Below are positions 21,930 to 31,780 of a stretch of DNA of 64,000 nucleotides, one piece after another (position 1 is the stretch's first letter; each line of letters opens with the position of its first letter). Under the pieces are notes generated by a model. That model searched no databases, was not told the DNA's origin, and was given only the letters and a program-made list of their open reading frames with translations. Position numbers and translations under genes: made by a program. The DNA is taken from contig NZ_KE386573.1 of NCBI RefSeq assembly GCF_000427685.1, forward strand, positions 1,968,938 through 2,032,937. The letters are read 5' to 3'. The DNA is from Haloplanus natans DSM 17983 (lineage in GTDB: Archaea > Halobacteriota > Halobacteria > Halobacteriales > Haloferacaceae).

Positions 21930-23591
21930 TTATCCGCGGTCCACCAGCCGCTCGACCCGCGCTAGCGAGTCCGCGTCAGCCGGCGCCTTGTCCTCGCGCA
22001 CGGCGACGAAGCGCGGGAACCGGAGCGCGTAGCCCGACCCGTACGTGGGCGAGGACTGAATCTCCTCGTAGCCTACCTCGAATACGACTTCGGGTTCGAT
22101 ATCCACGTCGGTCCCGTCCTCCGCCCGTATCAGGGGTTCGAGGCGGTCGCTCAGATCCGCAAGCCGCTCGTCGGTGATCCCCGTCGCCACCTTGCCGATG
22201 GTCGCGAATCCGTCCTCGGTCCGCGCCGACAGCAGAAACGTACCGAGGTGGTTCGCCCGCCGCCCCTCGCCCCATTCGGCACCCGTGACGACGAGATCCA
22301 GGGTCTCCACGTCGGGCTTGCGCTTCAGCCAGTTCTGCCCCCGCTTGCCCGGCGTGTAGGTGGAGTCGGGATTCTTGAGCATGATCCCCTCGTGGCCCGC
22401 GTCAAGGGCCGCCGCCTCGCGGTCGGCGATGGCGTCGGCGTCGTCGAGGACGCGGAACGGGGACGGTGTGGCGCCGCTGACCGCCGACAGGGCGTTAGAT
22501 AGCCGTTCCCGTCGATCGAGGAGTGGCTCGTCGAGCAGGTCGACGCCGTCGACGTGGAGGCAGTCGAACGCCCGGAACTCGATCCGTACCTCCTCGCGCA
22601 TCCGCGCCACGTCGTGTTTTCGGCGAAACCGCCGCAACACCTCCTGAAAAGGCAGGGGGTCGCCCGATTCGTCGACGGCGATTGCCTCGCCATCGAGGAT
22701 CGTGGGAACGAGAAGGTCGGAGACGGCCTCGACCACCTCCGGCAACGCGTCGGTCACGTCCTCTAAGTTGCGTGAGAAGACCCGCGTCTCGCCCGCCGGG
22801 TCGTGGTGGACCTGCACCCGGGCGCCGTCGAACTTGGTCTCGACGGCGATCGACTCCCACGCGTCGAGGGCGTCCGCCGCGGTACCGGCCTGGGCGAGCA
22901 TCGCGCTCACCGGCCGGCCGACGACGAGTTCGGCCGCCGCCAGGCCCGATGCACCCTCGTCGCGGGCGCGAACGGCCACCGCACCGCAGTCGTTTTCCAC
23001 CTGTAAGGCCCGTTCGACTTCCTCGACCGGCACGTCGAACGCCTCCGCGATGGCGTCGCGGACGATACCCTCCCCGACGCCGATGCGCATCTCAGAGAGG
23101 ACGAGCCGAGCGAGATAGCGCGCCGAGCGTGAGTCGGCGCGGTTGAACAGGCCGAAGAGCACGTCGACCTTGTGATCCCGGCTCCCCGGGCCGTCGGCGG
23201 CCGCGAGGTCGCGGAGGCGGGCGTCCACCCCGGCGACCGTCAGCGGATCGGGGTCGGCGGCGCCGAAGGCGGCGAGCCCCTGTTGCCCGTCGAGGTCCAG
23301 CGACGCCGCGACGGCACCGATTTCGCCCTCGGCGGCCAGTCGGTCGGCCACGTCGTCGGCAGTGACGTTCGGGCCGGCGGCGCGGGCGAGCGCCTCGTGA
23401 CAGAGGGCCGGCCCCACGTCGAGGGTCGTCGAGTCCCACGCGGGGACGACGCGCCCGAGCAGCAAGCGGGCGACGACGGGCAGGTCGTCACCGGCATCGA
23501 CGAACAGATCGGCAACCAGAGACGTAACCGCGAGGTCGGCGCTCTCGTTTTCGACGGCGCAGACCCGGTCGGCGAAGTCGGCGAAGTCCAT
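21930..23591 (-). CDS. lig: ATP-dependent DNA ligase
   Basis: Seals nicks during replication and repair. The 553-residue protein has an N-terminal DNA-binding domain (1-230), then the nucleotidyltransferase core with adenylated lysine Lys253 in ETKFDGARVQ, further motifs FSRNLEDVT, LDGEAIA and GHEGIMLKNPDS, and WLKRKP before the OB-fold. Length is typical for archaeal ligase I. ATG 23591 is the natural start; the much longer upstream reading runs antisense to the neighbouring gene and is rejected. The gene is divergent from 23688. Confidence 0.95.
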   Translation of the reverse strand: MDFADFADRVCAVENESADLAVTSLVADLFVDAGDDLPVVARLLLGRVVPAWDSTTLDVGPALCHEALARAAGPNVTADDVADRLAAEGEIGAVAASLDLDGQQGLAAFGAADPDPLTVAGVDARLRDLAAADGPGSRDHKVDVLFGLFNRADSRSARYLARLVLSEMRIGVGEGIVRDAIAEAFDVPVEEVERALQVENDCGAVAVRARDEGASGLAAAELVVGRPVSAMLAQAGTAADALDAWESIAVETKFDGARVQVHHDPAGETRVFSRNLEDVTDALPEVVEAVSDLLVPTILDGEAIAVDESGDPLPFQEVLRRFRRKHDVARMREEVRIEFRAFDCLHVDGVDLLDEPLLDRRERLSNALSAVSGATPSPFRVLDDADAIADREAAALDAGHEGIMLKNPDSTYTPGKRGQNWLKRKPDVETLDLVVTGAEWGEGRRANHLGTFLLSARTEDGFATIGKVATGITDERLADLSDRLEPLIRAEDGTDVDIEPEVVFEVGYEEIQSSPTYGSGYALRFPRFVAVREDKAPADADSLARVERLVDRG

Positions 23592-23687
23592 CGATCCCAG
23601 GTCCGGTCCCGCCGCGGTTAAGCGCGACGGGTTCGCGGGATCGACTGCAGTCACCGGATTGAAGATGCTGAGCGTACAGGAAGGGGT

Positions 23688-25229
23688 ATGAATAGCGACC
23701 TGGCGGCGCAGGTTCGGGACGTTCTCGACGTCGACGTCTCCGAGTTTCGGGCGCAGGCGCAGGCCGACGCGGAGGTGGTCAAAAACGAACTCAGAGACGG
23801 GACGTTCGACAACCACCGCTCGATCATCGGGTTGGAGTACGAGTTCTACGCCGTTGCCGACGGTCGGTGGCGTCGAGGGAGCGACGACGAGGGGACGGGG
23901 GCGGAACTCGTGCGCGTGCCCCGGCGCCTCCTCGAACTCATCCGCTTCGAGAAGGAACTCGGCCTCCACAACGCCGAGATGACGACCAGTCCCCAGCCGT
24001 TGAACGCCGACGGGCTCCGGGCACAGGCCGCCGGCGTCCGCTCGCATCTCTCCTCGGCGCTCCAGACCACACGGACCGAGGGGATGCGCCTCGTCAGCGA
24101 CGGCATCTGGACGATTCCGCCGTCCGGCGAGACGGCCCGCGGCTACCTGACCGACAGCGTCGAGGACGAGGGTATCCGCATCGCGACGAACATGACCGAC
24201 GCCGTGCGGTATCACGCGATGGCCAACGGACCGAACACGCCGACGCCGTTCACGGTCGACGCGCCACACGTCACCCTCGAAGCCGACACCGTGATGCCCG
24301 AAAGCCTCATTACGTCGATCCAGCCCCACTACCAGGTGCCCCACGCCTCCGACCTGCCGATCTACCACAACTACGCCCTCCGGATCGCCGGGCCACTTCT
24401 CGCACTCGGCGTCAACTCCCCGTTTTTCCCGCCGGACCTCTACGACGACGGCGTCGACCCCGAGACGGTCGTCGACGACGCCCGCGCCGAGAACCGCATC
24501 TTCGTCTTCGAGTCCGTCCTGAACAGCGACGACGCACGGAAGGTGCGATTTCCCGACGACCTGGACTCCGTCGCGGAGGCGGTCGACCGCGTCGCCAACG
24601 ATCCGACGGTCGTCCCGATGCCGGTCGACCGCGGCGACCGCTTCGACGACAAGTTCGCCACGCTCCGGCGCAAACACGGCACGTTCTGGCGGTGGGTGCG
24701 CCCCGTCTTCGACGGCGCCGACCGCTCCTCGGCCAACGCCCGCATCGAGTTCCGCCCCATCGCCGCCCAGCCGACCGTCCGCGACTCCATGTCGTTCATG
24801 GCGACCTTTGCCGGCCTGATGGAGAGTCTGCCTCGTCACGAACATCCGGTGATCGGCCAGGACTGGAGCGTCGCTCGGGAGAATTTCTACGCCGCCGCCC
24901 GCGACGGGTTGGCGAGCGAGCAGCGCTGGATCACCAACGGGGGCGAGGAGACGACCGATTCGGAGGTGATGTACGAGGACGTGCTCTCACACGCCGTCGA
25001 GGGGCTGAAGAACGCCGGCTGTTCGGCCGACGAGGCGGCGTCGTACGTCGAACCGCTGCGGGCACGGATCGACGCCGGACTCACGCCGGCCGGATGGAAA
25101 CGCGAGCGAGTGCGGGACAAGGTCACGGACGGCGCCGCGCTCTCGACGGCCGTTCCCGCGATGCAACGGACGTACGTGGACGAGCAGACCGAAACGCTTC
25201 TCGACGGGACGTTCGCCGAGTGGTGGTAA
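23688..25229 (+). CDS. Glutamate-cysteine ligase-like carboxylate-amine ligase
   Basis: A 513-residue protein with features of the GCS2 superfamily: IIGLEYEFYAV at about 45-55 (metal-binding Glu pair), EKELGLHNAEMTTSPQP (about 86-102) and NARIEFRPIAAQPT (about 345-360). Such enzymes make gamma-glutamyl or related amide bonds using ATP; haloarchaea use gamma-glutamylcysteine as their main low-molecular-weight thiol. It is longer than the GshA of Halobacterium as I recall it (about 360 residues), so it may be a paralogue with another substrate. It stands alone, convergent with the proteasome gene. Confidence 0.72.
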   Translation: MNSDLAAQVRDVLDVDVSEFRAQAQADAEVVKNELRDGTFDNHRSIIGLEYEFYAVADGRWRRGSDDEGTGAELVRVPRRLLELIRFEKELGLHNAEMTTSPQPLNADGLRAQAAGVRSHLSSALQTTRTEGMRLVSDGIWTIPPSGETARGYLTDSVEDEGIRIATNMTDAVRYHAMANGPNTPTPFTVDAPHVTLEADTVMPESLITSIQPHYQVPHASDLPIYHNYALRIAGPLLALGVNSPFFPPDLYDDGVDPETVVDDARAENRIFVFESVLNSDDARKVRFPDDLDSVAEAVDRVANDPTVVPMPVDRGDRFDDKFATLRRKHGTFWRWVRPVFDGADRSSANARIEFRPIAAQPTVRDSMSFMATFAGLMESLPRHEHPVIGQDWSVARENFYAAARDGLASEQRWITNGGEETTDSEVMYEDVLSHAVEGLKNAGCSADEAASYVEPLRARIDAGLTPAGWKRERVRDKVTDGAALSTAVPAMQRTYVDEQTETLLDGTFAEWW

Positions 25230-25233
25230 GCCG

Positions 25234-25971
25234 CTACAGCAGCGATTCGAACTCTTTGTGTTTCGTGATGTCGACGCCCTCGTCCGTGACGACGGCGACG
25301 TTGATGCCGTTGCCGGACGCGAGGTCACGCTCGACCGCGCTCTGAATGGCGTGGGCGGCGACCGACCGGGCCTCGTCCATCGTGAGGTCGTCTTCGTACT
25401 CCTGTTCGAGGACACCGAGGGCGTACTGGCTCCCGGAGCCGGAGACGGCGTAGTCCTCTTCCATCATCCCGCCGAGCGGGTCGAGGCTGTAGACGTGAGC
25501 GCCGTCCTCGTCGACGCCGCCGAGGAGGGGCGAGACGATAAAGAACGCACCCGAGCGGAGGAAGTTGCTCGTGAGCGTCGAGAGGGCTTCCATGCTCATG
25601 TCCTTGCCCCGACGCGTCTCGTAGAGGCTCGTCTCCGAGCGGAGCGAGCGGATGAGCGACTGGGCGGCCGACACCGATCCGGCGATGGTGAGCGCGCCCG
25701 TCGGGTGGATCTGTTCGACCTTCTGGACGTCCTTGCTGGAGACCATGCGACCCGCGCTGGCGCGCATGTCGGTCGCCATCACGACGCCGTTGGCAGTCGA
25801 GAGCCCGACGGTCGTCGTGCCGGTTTTCATCTCCTTGTCCTCGTCGCCCGCCGCGGCGCGACGCTCCTCGGTGTTCGTGAACTCGCCGATTTCCGGCCCG
25901 AACACCGGGCGGTCCTGCCCGTCGAGACGGTCCTGCGCGCGTGAAAAGTCCTGATTCGTCGGGGTACGCAT
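25234..25971 (-). CDS. psmB: 20S proteasome subunit beta
   Basis: Catalytic ring subunit of the archaeal proteasome. The 245-residue precursor has an acidic propeptide of about 51 residues ending EDKEMKTG, then the mature N-terminus TTTVGLSTANGVVMATDMRAS; the exposed Thr at about 52 is the nucleophile, with the conserved Asp and the Lys-equivalent region downstream and GSGSQYALGVLE near residue 178. ATG 25971 is preferred over the GTG codon immediately before. No alpha subunit is nearby. Convergent with the ligase-like gene, 4 nt apart. Confidence 0.96.
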   Translation of the reverse strand: MRTPTNQDFSRAQDRLDGQDRPVFGPEIGEFTNTEERRAAAGDEDKEMKTGTTTVGLSTANGVVMATDMRASAGRMVSSKDVQKVEQIHPTGALTIAGSVSAAQSLIRSLRSETSLYETRRGKDMSMEALSTLTSNFLRSGAFFIVSPLLGGVDEDGAHVYSLDPLGGMMEEDYAVSGSGSQYALGVLEQEYEDDLTMDEARSVAAHAIQSAVERDLASGNGINVAVVTDEGVDITKHKEFESLL

Positions 25972-26019
25972 CACCTGCTTTTGCGGGGGCGCGCTGATAA
26001 ATGCAACCCTTCCGTTGCG

Positions 26020-26190
26020 CTACCGTCCCGTGCGGTCGTAGGCCCGCACCGCCGCCGCGACGAGGTCACCGAGCGGAACGGTGACTCCCAGACGACGGGC
26101 GAACAGGGCCAGCGGCATCAGAGCGATGCCGACGGCCAGGGTGATCTGATACGCCGCGAACGCGCCAGCACGGTACAGTGGTTCGAACAT
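26020..26190 (-). CDS. Small membrane protein (56 aa)
   Basis: A short frame with normal haloarchaeal codon use: MFEPLYRAGAFAAYQITLAV followed by GIALMPLALFARRLGV, giving one long or two short hydrophobic stretches, then VTVPLGDLVAAAVRAYDRTGR. The composition is that of a small membrane protein; no family recognised. It lies upstream of psmB on the same strand (49-nt gap), so co-transcription with the proteasome gene is possible. Confidence 0.6.
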   Translation of the reverse strand: MFEPLYRAGAFAAYQITLAVGIALMPLALFARRLGVTVPLGDLVAAAVRAYDRTGR

Positions 26191-26356
26191 CTGCGTAGCC
26201 GTCCGTGGAGCGACCGTCGTATATAACTCTGCTGGCTCGCCGATTCGGATGAGTCCGCCGCTGTCGGTCGATTACGTCGAACGACGGGTCCCGGCCGGTG
26301 CTGGTGCCGCGACGCCCGTCGATACCGCGATAGCCCCCGTGTAGTACCGCCGTCTC

Positions 26357-26373
26357 ACGCATAACTTATGCGT
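26357..26373. promoter_or_regulatory. Perfect 17-nt palindrome upstream of 26435
   Basis: ACGCATAA-C-TTATGCGT, an 8-bp perfect inverted repeat centred 70 nt before the next plus-strand gene. It could be an operator overlapping a TATA region. No second copy was noticed. Confidence 0.4.
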
Positions 26374-26434
26374 GTTATCCGGAGGGCGTACGCGGTGGGA
26401 AACCCTGATACGTCGGCTGGCCGTACCTCCGTCC

Positions 26435-26875
26435 ATGTCGAACTGGACCGATAGGATCGTCGGCGACCGAATGGCCGTCGACCGGGAGTTCAGCGACCGG
26501 GTCCGTACCTCCGAGTTCTCGAATCAAGAGTGGGGACTGGTCATGACCGCCGTCGACTTCGAAATCGAACACGCCGACGACCCCGACCGGGCGCGGATCG
26601 TCGCCGACACCGAGAGCCTCCCCCAGATGATCCCCGAACTGGAGAAGGTGCAAGAGGGAATGGGGCCCGGCGGCCCGAACGGCGGGCGCCAGGCCGACAG
26701 CGGCACCGGCGTCCTCGACGCTATCCGCGGCGCACTCGGGATGGGCGACGGCGACGACGACGCCGATAAACTCGACGCGGCCGAACGCCTCGTCGACGAG
26801 TACGCGAGCGCCCTCCAGGAACGGCTCGAAGAGAAGGGGAAGTGGGACGATATCCGGCAGTCGTACGACGGGTGA
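26435..26875 (+). CDS. Conserved haloarchaeal protein (DUF5799-like)
   Basis: A 146-residue acidic protein. Residues 1-70 look like a folded, mainly helical domain (NWTDRIVGDRMAVDREFSDRV, then EWGLVMTAVDFEIEHADDPDRARIVADT). A Gly-rich linker follows (GMGPGGPNGGRQADSGTG), then a C-terminal helix pair (KLDAAERLVDEYASALQERLEEKGKWDDI). I recall similar haloarchaeal proteins under DUF5799, function unknown. The start at 26435 fits that N-terminus; the in-frame extension to 26372 looks non-coding. Confidence 0.7.
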   Translation: MSNWTDRIVGDRMAVDREFSDRVRTSEFSNQEWGLVMTAVDFEIEHADDPDRARIVADTESLPQMIPELEKVQEGMGPGGPNGGRQADSGTGVLDAIRGALGMGDGDDDADKLDAAERLVDEYASALQERLEEKGKWDDIRQSYDG

Positions 26876-26894
26876 GACGCCGTCCGGCGGACCG

Positions 26895-27872
26895 CTACAG
26901 GCGGTCGACGACGGCGTCGGCCACGTCGTCGGTCGTCGCCTCGCCGCCCAGGTCGGGCGTGTGCGGACCCTCGGCCAGCGTCGTCTCGACGGCCGTCCGC
27001 ACCGCCGTCGCTTCGTCCTCGTAGTCGAGGAAGTCGAGCAACATCGCCGCCGACAGCACCGTCGCCGTCGGGTTGGCGACGCCCTCGCCCGCGATGTCGG
27101 GCGCACAGCCGTGGACGGGTTCGAAGATTCCCCGCTCCGAGCCGACGTTCGCGCTCGGGAGTAAGCCGAGGCCGCCGACCAGCCCCGCGGCCAGATCGGA
27201 CAACACGTCGCCCGCCAGATTGGGGCAGACGATCACGTCGTAGCCCGTCGGGTCCATCGCGAGACCCGTCGCCATCGCGTCCATATACGCGTCGTCGACG
27301 GCGACGCCGCGGTCGCTCGCAACCTCGCTGACGGTGTCGACGAACAGGCCGTCGGTCACGCGCATCACGTTGTTCTTGTGGGCAATCGTGAACCCGTCTA
27401 GCCCGTTCGACTCGACGTAGTCGCAGGCGAACTCGGCGAGCCGTCTGGACGCTCGTTGCGTGACCAGTCGCGTCAGTGTCGACACGTCCTCGGTCAGGCG
27501 CTCCTCGATACCGGCGTAGACCCCCTCCGTGTTCTCGCGGAGGATCACCAGATCCGTCTCCGGCTGGACCGCCTCGACGCCCGGATACGTCCGCGCCGGG
27601 CGGATGTTGACGAAGGAGTCCACCGCGTCGCGAAGCGGGAGGATCACGTCGGCGGAGGTTTCGCCCGTCGCGCCGAACAGCGTCGCGTCGGCGCTCGTGA
27701 CCGCCTCCAGCGTCGCCTCGGGAAGCGGGGTCCTCGTCCGCTCCGCCACGGCGTCGCCCGCTTCGACGTGGTCGTACTCGAAGTCGACGACCGCATCGAG
27801 GACACGCAGCGTCGCCGGGACGACTTCGTGGCCGATGCCGTCGCCGGGGATGACGGCGATGCGCTCGCTCAT
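26895..27872 (-). CDS. leuB: 3-isopropylmalate dehydrogenase
   Basis: Oxidative decarboxylation of 3-isopropylmalate, third step of leucine synthesis, NAD-dependent. The 325-residue protein starts [18 protein letters not shown] (substrate/nucleotide N-terminal motif), has [14 protein letters not shown] near residue 108, and the metal-binding region [25 protein letters not shown] at about 220-244. It is last in the ilv-leu operon; its ATG overlaps the leuD stop. Isocitrate dehydrogenase is a paralogue, but operon context settles the role. Confidence 0.94.
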   Translation of the reverse strand: MSERIAVIPGDGIGHEVVPATLRVLDAVVDFEYDHVEAGDAVAERTRTPLPEATLEAVTSADATLFGATGETSADVILPLRDAVDSFVNIRPARTYPGVEAVQPETDLVILRENTEGVYAGIEERLTEDVSTLTRLVTQRASRRLAEFACDYVESNGLDGFTIAHKNNVMRVTDGLFVDTVSEVASDRGVAVDDAYMDAMATGLAMDPTGYDVIVCPNLAGDVLSDLAAGLVGGLGLLPSANVGSERGIFEPVHGCAPDIAGEGVANPTATVLSAAMLLDFLDYEDEATAVRTAVETTLAEGPHTPDLGGEATTDDVADAVVDRL

Positions 27873-28498
27873 CGGTCGACGTACGGCAGGTCGGCCGCCG
27901 TCTCGTCGATGGCGTCCATGTTCGACCGGAGCAGGGCAACGGTGTCCCAGATGCCCTGCACCAGCGCCCCGCGCATCGCCTCGTCTATGTCGACGTCGAC
28001 GGTCTTGCCGTCGTAGGTGACCGTCTCGTCGACTACGTCGAGTTCGATACCCGCCGACGGGTTCGCCTCGATGAAGTCCTGTAGCTCCGCGACCGTCTCC
28101 GGGTCCGTCGTCGCCGCCGGGATGCCAAGCGACTTGCAGTTGTCCGCGAAGATTTCGGCGAACGACTCGCCGACGATGGCCTCGACGCCCCAGCGGGCCA
28201 GCGCCCGCGGCGCGTGCTCCCGCGAGGAGCCACAGCCGAAGTTGTCGTTGACGACGAGGACGTTCGCCCCCTTGTACTCGTTGAAGGGGTGGTCGTTCAG
28301 TTCGCCGTCGTCGTCGCGGCGCGCGTCGTAGAAGGCGTACTGATCCATCCCTTCCCAGGTCGTCGTCTTGAGGAACCGGGCGGGGATGATCTGGTCGGTG
28401 TCGATGTCGTCCCCGCGGACGGGGACGCCGGTGCCCGCGACGCGGCGCACCTTCATCTCCTCGACGCCGACGCCGTTCTCCGACCCCTCGCCGCTCAT
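27869..28498 (-). CDS. leuD: 3-isopropylmalate dehydratase small subunit
   Basis: Small (swivel-domain) subunit that isomerises 2- to 3-isopropylmalate with LeuC. The 209-residue protein has [14 protein letters not shown] at about 29-42 and [15 protein letters not shown] at about 84-98, both diagnostic. ATG 28498 overlaps the leuC stop (ATGA); an internal ATG at the MKVRRVAG segment is the alternative start and would shorten it by 14 residues. The stop overlaps the leuB start in the same way. Confidence 0.95.
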   Translation of the reverse strand: MSGEGSENGVGVEEMKVRRVAGTGVPVRGDDIDTDQIIPARFLKTTTWEGMDQYAFYDARRDDDGELNDHPFNEYKGANVLVVNDNFGCGSSREHAPRALARWGVEAIVGESFAEIFADNCKSLGIPAATTDPETVAELQDFIEANPSAGIELDVVDETVTYDGKTVDVDIDEAMRGALVQGIWDTVALLRSNMDAIDETAADLPYVDR

Positions 28499-29916
28499 GC
28501 GTCCACCTCCGTCAGGTCGCGCACGTCGGCGACTTCGCCTTCCACCGCGGCGGCGGCGACCATCGCCGGACTCATCAGCACCGTCCGGCCGTCCTTGCTC
28601 CCCTGTCGACCCACGTAGTTGCGGTTCGACGAGGACGCACACCGCTCGGAGCCCTCGAGGGAGTCGTCGTTCATGGCCAGACACATCGAACAGCCCGCCT
28701 CGCGCCAGTCGAAGCCCGCCTCGCGGAAGATGTCGTCGACACCTTCCGCTTCGAGCGTCGATTTCACCGTCCCCGACCCGGGAACCGCGAGCGCACGCAC
28801 GTCCGGATGGACCTCGCGGCCCTCCAGAACCGCGGCGGCCTCGCGGAAGTCGCTCGCACGGCCGTTCGTGCAGGTGCCGAGGAAGGCCACGTCGATGGGA
28901 TAGCCCGCCATCGGCTCGCCGGGCGTGACGCCCGTATGCTCTTGGGCGGCTCTGGCGGCGTCGCGTTCCCCCTCGGGCAGGTCCTCGGGCGCCGGGACGG
29001 GGTCGCCGATGCCGACGGCCTGTCCGGGGTTCGTCCCCCACGTGACCATCGGCTCCAGATTCCCGGCGTCGAGGTGGACCACGTCGTCGTAGTCGGCGTC
29101 GGGGTCGCTCGCGATGGACTCCCAGTACGCCTTTCGCTCCTCGAACGCGTCGCCCTCGGGGGCGAACTCGCGGCCGCGCAGGAACTCGTAGGTCGTCTCG
29201 TCGGGATTTATGTAGCCCGCGCGGGCGCCGCCCTCGATGGACATGTTACAGACCGCGAGGCGCTCCTCCATCGAGAGGTCGCGAACCGCCTCGCCGCCGT
29301 ACTCGTAGACGTAGCCGACGCCGCCGTCGACGCCGAGTTCGGCGATGATCTTCAGGATGAGGTCCTTCGAGTGGACGCCCTCGCCGAGCCGACCGTCCAC
29401 CTCGATGCGGCGGACCTCGGCCTTGTCGGCGGCGACACACTGCGAGGCGAGCACGTCCCGGACCTGGCTCGTGCCGATGCCGAACGCGATGGCGCCGAAA
29501 GCGCCGTGCGTGGCGGTGTGGGAGTCACCACAGACGACCGTCGTCCCCGGCTGGGTCAAGCCCAGTTCGGGCGCGACGACGTGCGTGATGCCCTGCTTCT
29601 CGGACTCCAGCCCGTAGAACTGGATGCCCGTCTCGCTCGTGTTGCGCTCCAGCGCCGTCAGCATCCCCTCGGCCGACTCGTCGGCCAGCGGACGCTCCCG
29701 TCCCTCCGGCCGCGTCGGCACGATGTGGTCCACCGTGGCGACGTTGCGCTCGGGGAAGGGGACTTCGATGCCCCGCTCCCGCAACTCGGAGAAGGGCTGG
29801 GGACTGGTCACCTCGTGGATGAGATGTAGGCCGATGAACAGCTGATCCTGTCCGTTCGGGAGGTCGGCCACCTTGTGCCGGGCCCACACCTTGTCGTAGA
29901 GCGTGCCCTCACTCAT
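28495..29916 (-). CDS. leuC: 3-isopropylmalate dehydratase large subunit
   Basis: Aconitase-family subunit holding the 4Fe-4S cluster. The 473-residue protein has [26 protein letters not shown] near 132-151, [17 protein letters not shown] at about 344-360 and [13 protein letters not shown] at about 407-419; Cys in TCT and the CSMC pair are the cluster ligands. Length matches the bacterial-type LeuC. Acts with LeuD directly downstream. Its start is overlapped by a small upstream frame. Confidence 0.96.
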   Translation of the reverse strand: MSEGTLYDKVWARHKVADLPNGQDQLFIGLHLIHEVTSPQPFSELRERGIEVPFPERNVATVDHIVPTRPEGRERPLADESAEGMLTALERNTSETGIQFYGLESEKQGITHVVAPELGLTQPGTTVVCGDSHTATHGAFGAIAFGIGTSQVRDVLASQCVAADKAEVRRIEVDGRLGEGVHSKDLILKIIAELGVDGGVGYVYEYGGEAVRDLSMEERLAVCNMSIEGGARAGYINPDETTYEFLRGREFAPEGDAFEERKAYWESIASDPDADYDDVVHLDAGNLEPMVTWGTNPGQAVGIGDPVPAPEDLPEGERDAARAAQEHTGVTPGEPMAGYPIDVAFLGTCTNGRASDFREAAAVLEGREVHPDVRALAVPGSGTVKSTLEAEGVDDIFREAGFDWREAGCSMCLAMNDDSLEGSERCASSSNRNYVGRQGSKDGRTVLMSPAMVAAAAVEGEVADVRDLTEVDA

Positions 29917-30157
29917 TTTCCTCGGGGCCCTCTCCCCCCTGGGTGTCGCCGTCGCCGCGCGCCCAGACCTCGTTCGTCCCGTCGCCGTCCGCCGCCGTGT
30001 GGGACACGTCGCGCATTCGTTCGCGGCCCTCGGTCTCGACGTCCTCGCCGGCGCCGTCCGTGCACAGTCCGTCGGCGTCCCGGCCCCGACGGTACGCGCC
30101 GGCGACGGCGCGTTGCGTGGGATGGCTGTGGTCCACCGACCCCATCCGATCAGTCAT
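29909..30157 (-). CDS. Small uncharacterised gene between ilvC and leuC
   Basis: An 82-residue hydrophilic protein starting [20 protein letters not shown], Arg/Asp/Gly-rich and probably disordered. Its start overlaps the ilvC stop by 8 nt and its stop overlaps the leuC start by 8 nt, so it is fully embedded in the operon and cannot be a chance spacer. The repeated overlaps argue that it is translated. No known leucine or isoleucine pathway enzyme fits, and no motif is recognisable. It may serve translational coupling rather than encode a working enzyme. Confidence 0.65.
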   Translation of the reverse strand: MTDRMGSVDHSHPTQRAVAGAYRRGRDADGLCTDGAGEDVETEGRERMRDVSHTAADGDGTNEVWARGDGDTQGGEGPEENE

Positions 30158-31187
30158 CGGCCGGGGCCTCTGCCTCCTCCTCGGCCTCTTCGGCCCAGGA
30201 GAACAGCGCGCGCAGTCGGGCGCCGACCTCCTCGATGTCGTGGTTCCGGTCGGCCGCGTGAAGCTGCGTATAGGAGGGGCGACCGGCCTGGTTCTCGAGG
30301 ATCCACTCGCGGGCGAAGTCGCCGTTCTGGACCGCTTCGAGCGCTTCGTCCATGTTCTCGCGGACGCCCTCGCCGACGATCTCCGGCCCCACGGCGAGGC
30401 CACCGTACTCGGCCGTGTCGGAGACCGAGTTCCACATCTCGGCCATCCCGCCCTCGTACATCAGATCGACGATCAGCTTCATCTCGTTGAGACACTCGAA
30501 GTAGGCCATCTCCGGGCTGTAGCCCGCGTCGACCAGCGTCTCGTAGCCCTTCTTGATGAGCGACGTGATGCCGCCACAGAGCACCGCCTGCTCGCCGAAG
30601 AGATCCGTCTCGACCTCCTCCCGGAACGTCGTCTCGACGACGCCCGCGCGGGTGCAGCCGATGGCCTGTGCGTACGCCAGCGCCTCCGCTTTCGCCTCGC
30701 CCGTCGTGTTCTGGTAGACGGCGAGGAGGGCGGGCGTGCCCGTGTTCTCGGTGTAGTTGCGCCGCAGGAGGTGGCCCGGCGTCTTCGGGGCGATCATCGT
30801 CACGTCGACGCCCTCGGGGGGCTGGATCTGGTTGTAGTGGATGTTGAAGCCGTGGGCGAACTGGAGGGTGTCGCCCGCCTCGAGCCCGTCGCCGATGGCC
30901 TCGAACACCGCCGGCTGGACGGTGTCGGGAACGAGCATCGAGACGATATCCGCCTCCGCGGCGGCGTCGTCGGGGGTCGCGACCCGCAGCCCGTCGTTTT
31001 CGGCCTGGGCCCACGAGTCGGAGGATTTCCGCAGGCCGACGACCACGTCGATCCCGCTGTCATCGAGGTTCTGTGCGTGGGCGTGGCCCTGACTGCCGTA
31101 GCCGAGGACGGCTACGGTCTTGCCGGCGATTGCGTCACTGTCCGCGTCGTCGTCGTAGTATACCGGAACGGTAAATTCGTCTGTCAT
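30150..31187 (-). CDS. ilvC: Ketol-acid reductoisomerase
   Basis: Second common step of valine, isoleucine and leucine synthesis: isomerises and reduces acetolactate or acetohydroxybutyrate. The 345-residue class I protein has [17 protein letters not shown] at about 25-41 (Rossmann loop), GLRKSSDSW where the cofactor phosphate is recognised, [13 protein letters not shown] near 121-133, and [10 protein letters not shown] at about 250. Metal-binding Asp/Glu are in [12 protein letters not shown]. Starts 2 nt after the ilvN stop. Confidence 0.96.
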   Translation of the reverse strand: MTDEFTVPVYYDDDADSDAIAGKTVAVLGYGSQGHAHAQNLDDSGIDVVVGLRKSSDSWAQAENDGLRVATPDDAAAEADIVSMLVPDTVQPAVFEAIGDGLEAGDTLQFAHGFNIHYNQIQPPEGVDVTMIAPKTPGHLLRRNYTENTGTPALLAVYQNTTGEAKAEALAYAQAIGCTRAGVVETTFREEVETDLFGEQAVLCGGITSLIKKGYETLVDAGYSPEMAYFECLNEMKLIVDLMYEGGMAEMWNSVSDTAEYGGLAVGPEIVGEGVRENMDEALEAVQNGDFAREWILENQAGRPSYTQLHAADRNHDIEEVGARLRALFSWAEEAEEEAEAPADD

Positions 31188-31189
31188 GG

Positions 31190-31780
31190 TTATGTCGTCT
31201 TGCGTGTGCCGCGTTCGAGCGCCGCCGTGCCGGTCCGGACGATCTCGTGGATGCCGAACCGACCGAACGTCTCCACCGCGGCGTCGATCTTCTGCTCGCT
31301 GCCCGTGATCTCGACGGTGACCGACTCCCGGGAGACGTCGACGGTCTTGCCGTCGTACATCTCCGCCACGGCGCCGACCTGATCGGGGGCGCTCCCGTCG
31401 ACCTTGATCAGCGCGAGTTCGCGCCGGATGGCGTCGGGTTCGAGTTCGGTCACCGCGATGACCGGCACGAGCTTCTGTAGCTGTTTTTTCGCCTGTTCGA
31501 TGCCCGGTTCGGGCTCCTCTATTTCGAGCGTGATTCGCGCTCGGTCACCATCGGTGGTCGGACCGACGGTGAGGCTTTCGATATTGAACTGCCGCCGCCG
31601 GAACAGTCCGGAGACGTTCGCCAACACGCCGGGTTCGTGTTCCACGAGCGCCGAGAGAACCGCCCGCCGGGCGTCGGGCTCCGCCTCCACCTCGGGGTCG
31701 ATGCGGATGCCCTGGGAGTTGCGCCGGCCCTCGGGCGTCTCCCGCTCCTCGGGTCGTGGACCGTCCAGCCCGCCGCTCAT
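31190..31780 (-). CDS. ilvN: Acetolactate synthase small (regulatory) subunit
   Basis: Regulatory subunit that binds branched-chain amino acids and controls IlvB. The 196-residue protein has a charged N-terminal extension (1-35), an ACT domain beginning [33 protein letters not shown] (about 40-72), and a C-terminal ACT-like domain. Feedback inhibition is expected from the family. ATG 31780 overlaps the ilvB stop by four bases. Confidence 0.94.
   Translation of the reverse strand: MSGGLDGPRPEERETPEGRRNSQGIRIDPEVEAEPDARRAVLSALVEHEPGVLANVSGLFRRRQFNIESLTVGPTTDGDRARITLEIEEPEPGIEQAKKQLQKLVPVIAVTELEPDAIRRELALIKVDGSAPDQVGAVAEMYDGKTVDVSRESVTVEITGSEQKIDAAVETFGRFGIHEIVRTGTAALERGTRKTT

Noticed and set aside
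23592-24845. N-terminal extension of DNA ligase to 971 residues
   Set aside because: The extension is antisense to the 23688 gene; ligase homology starts at ATG 23591.
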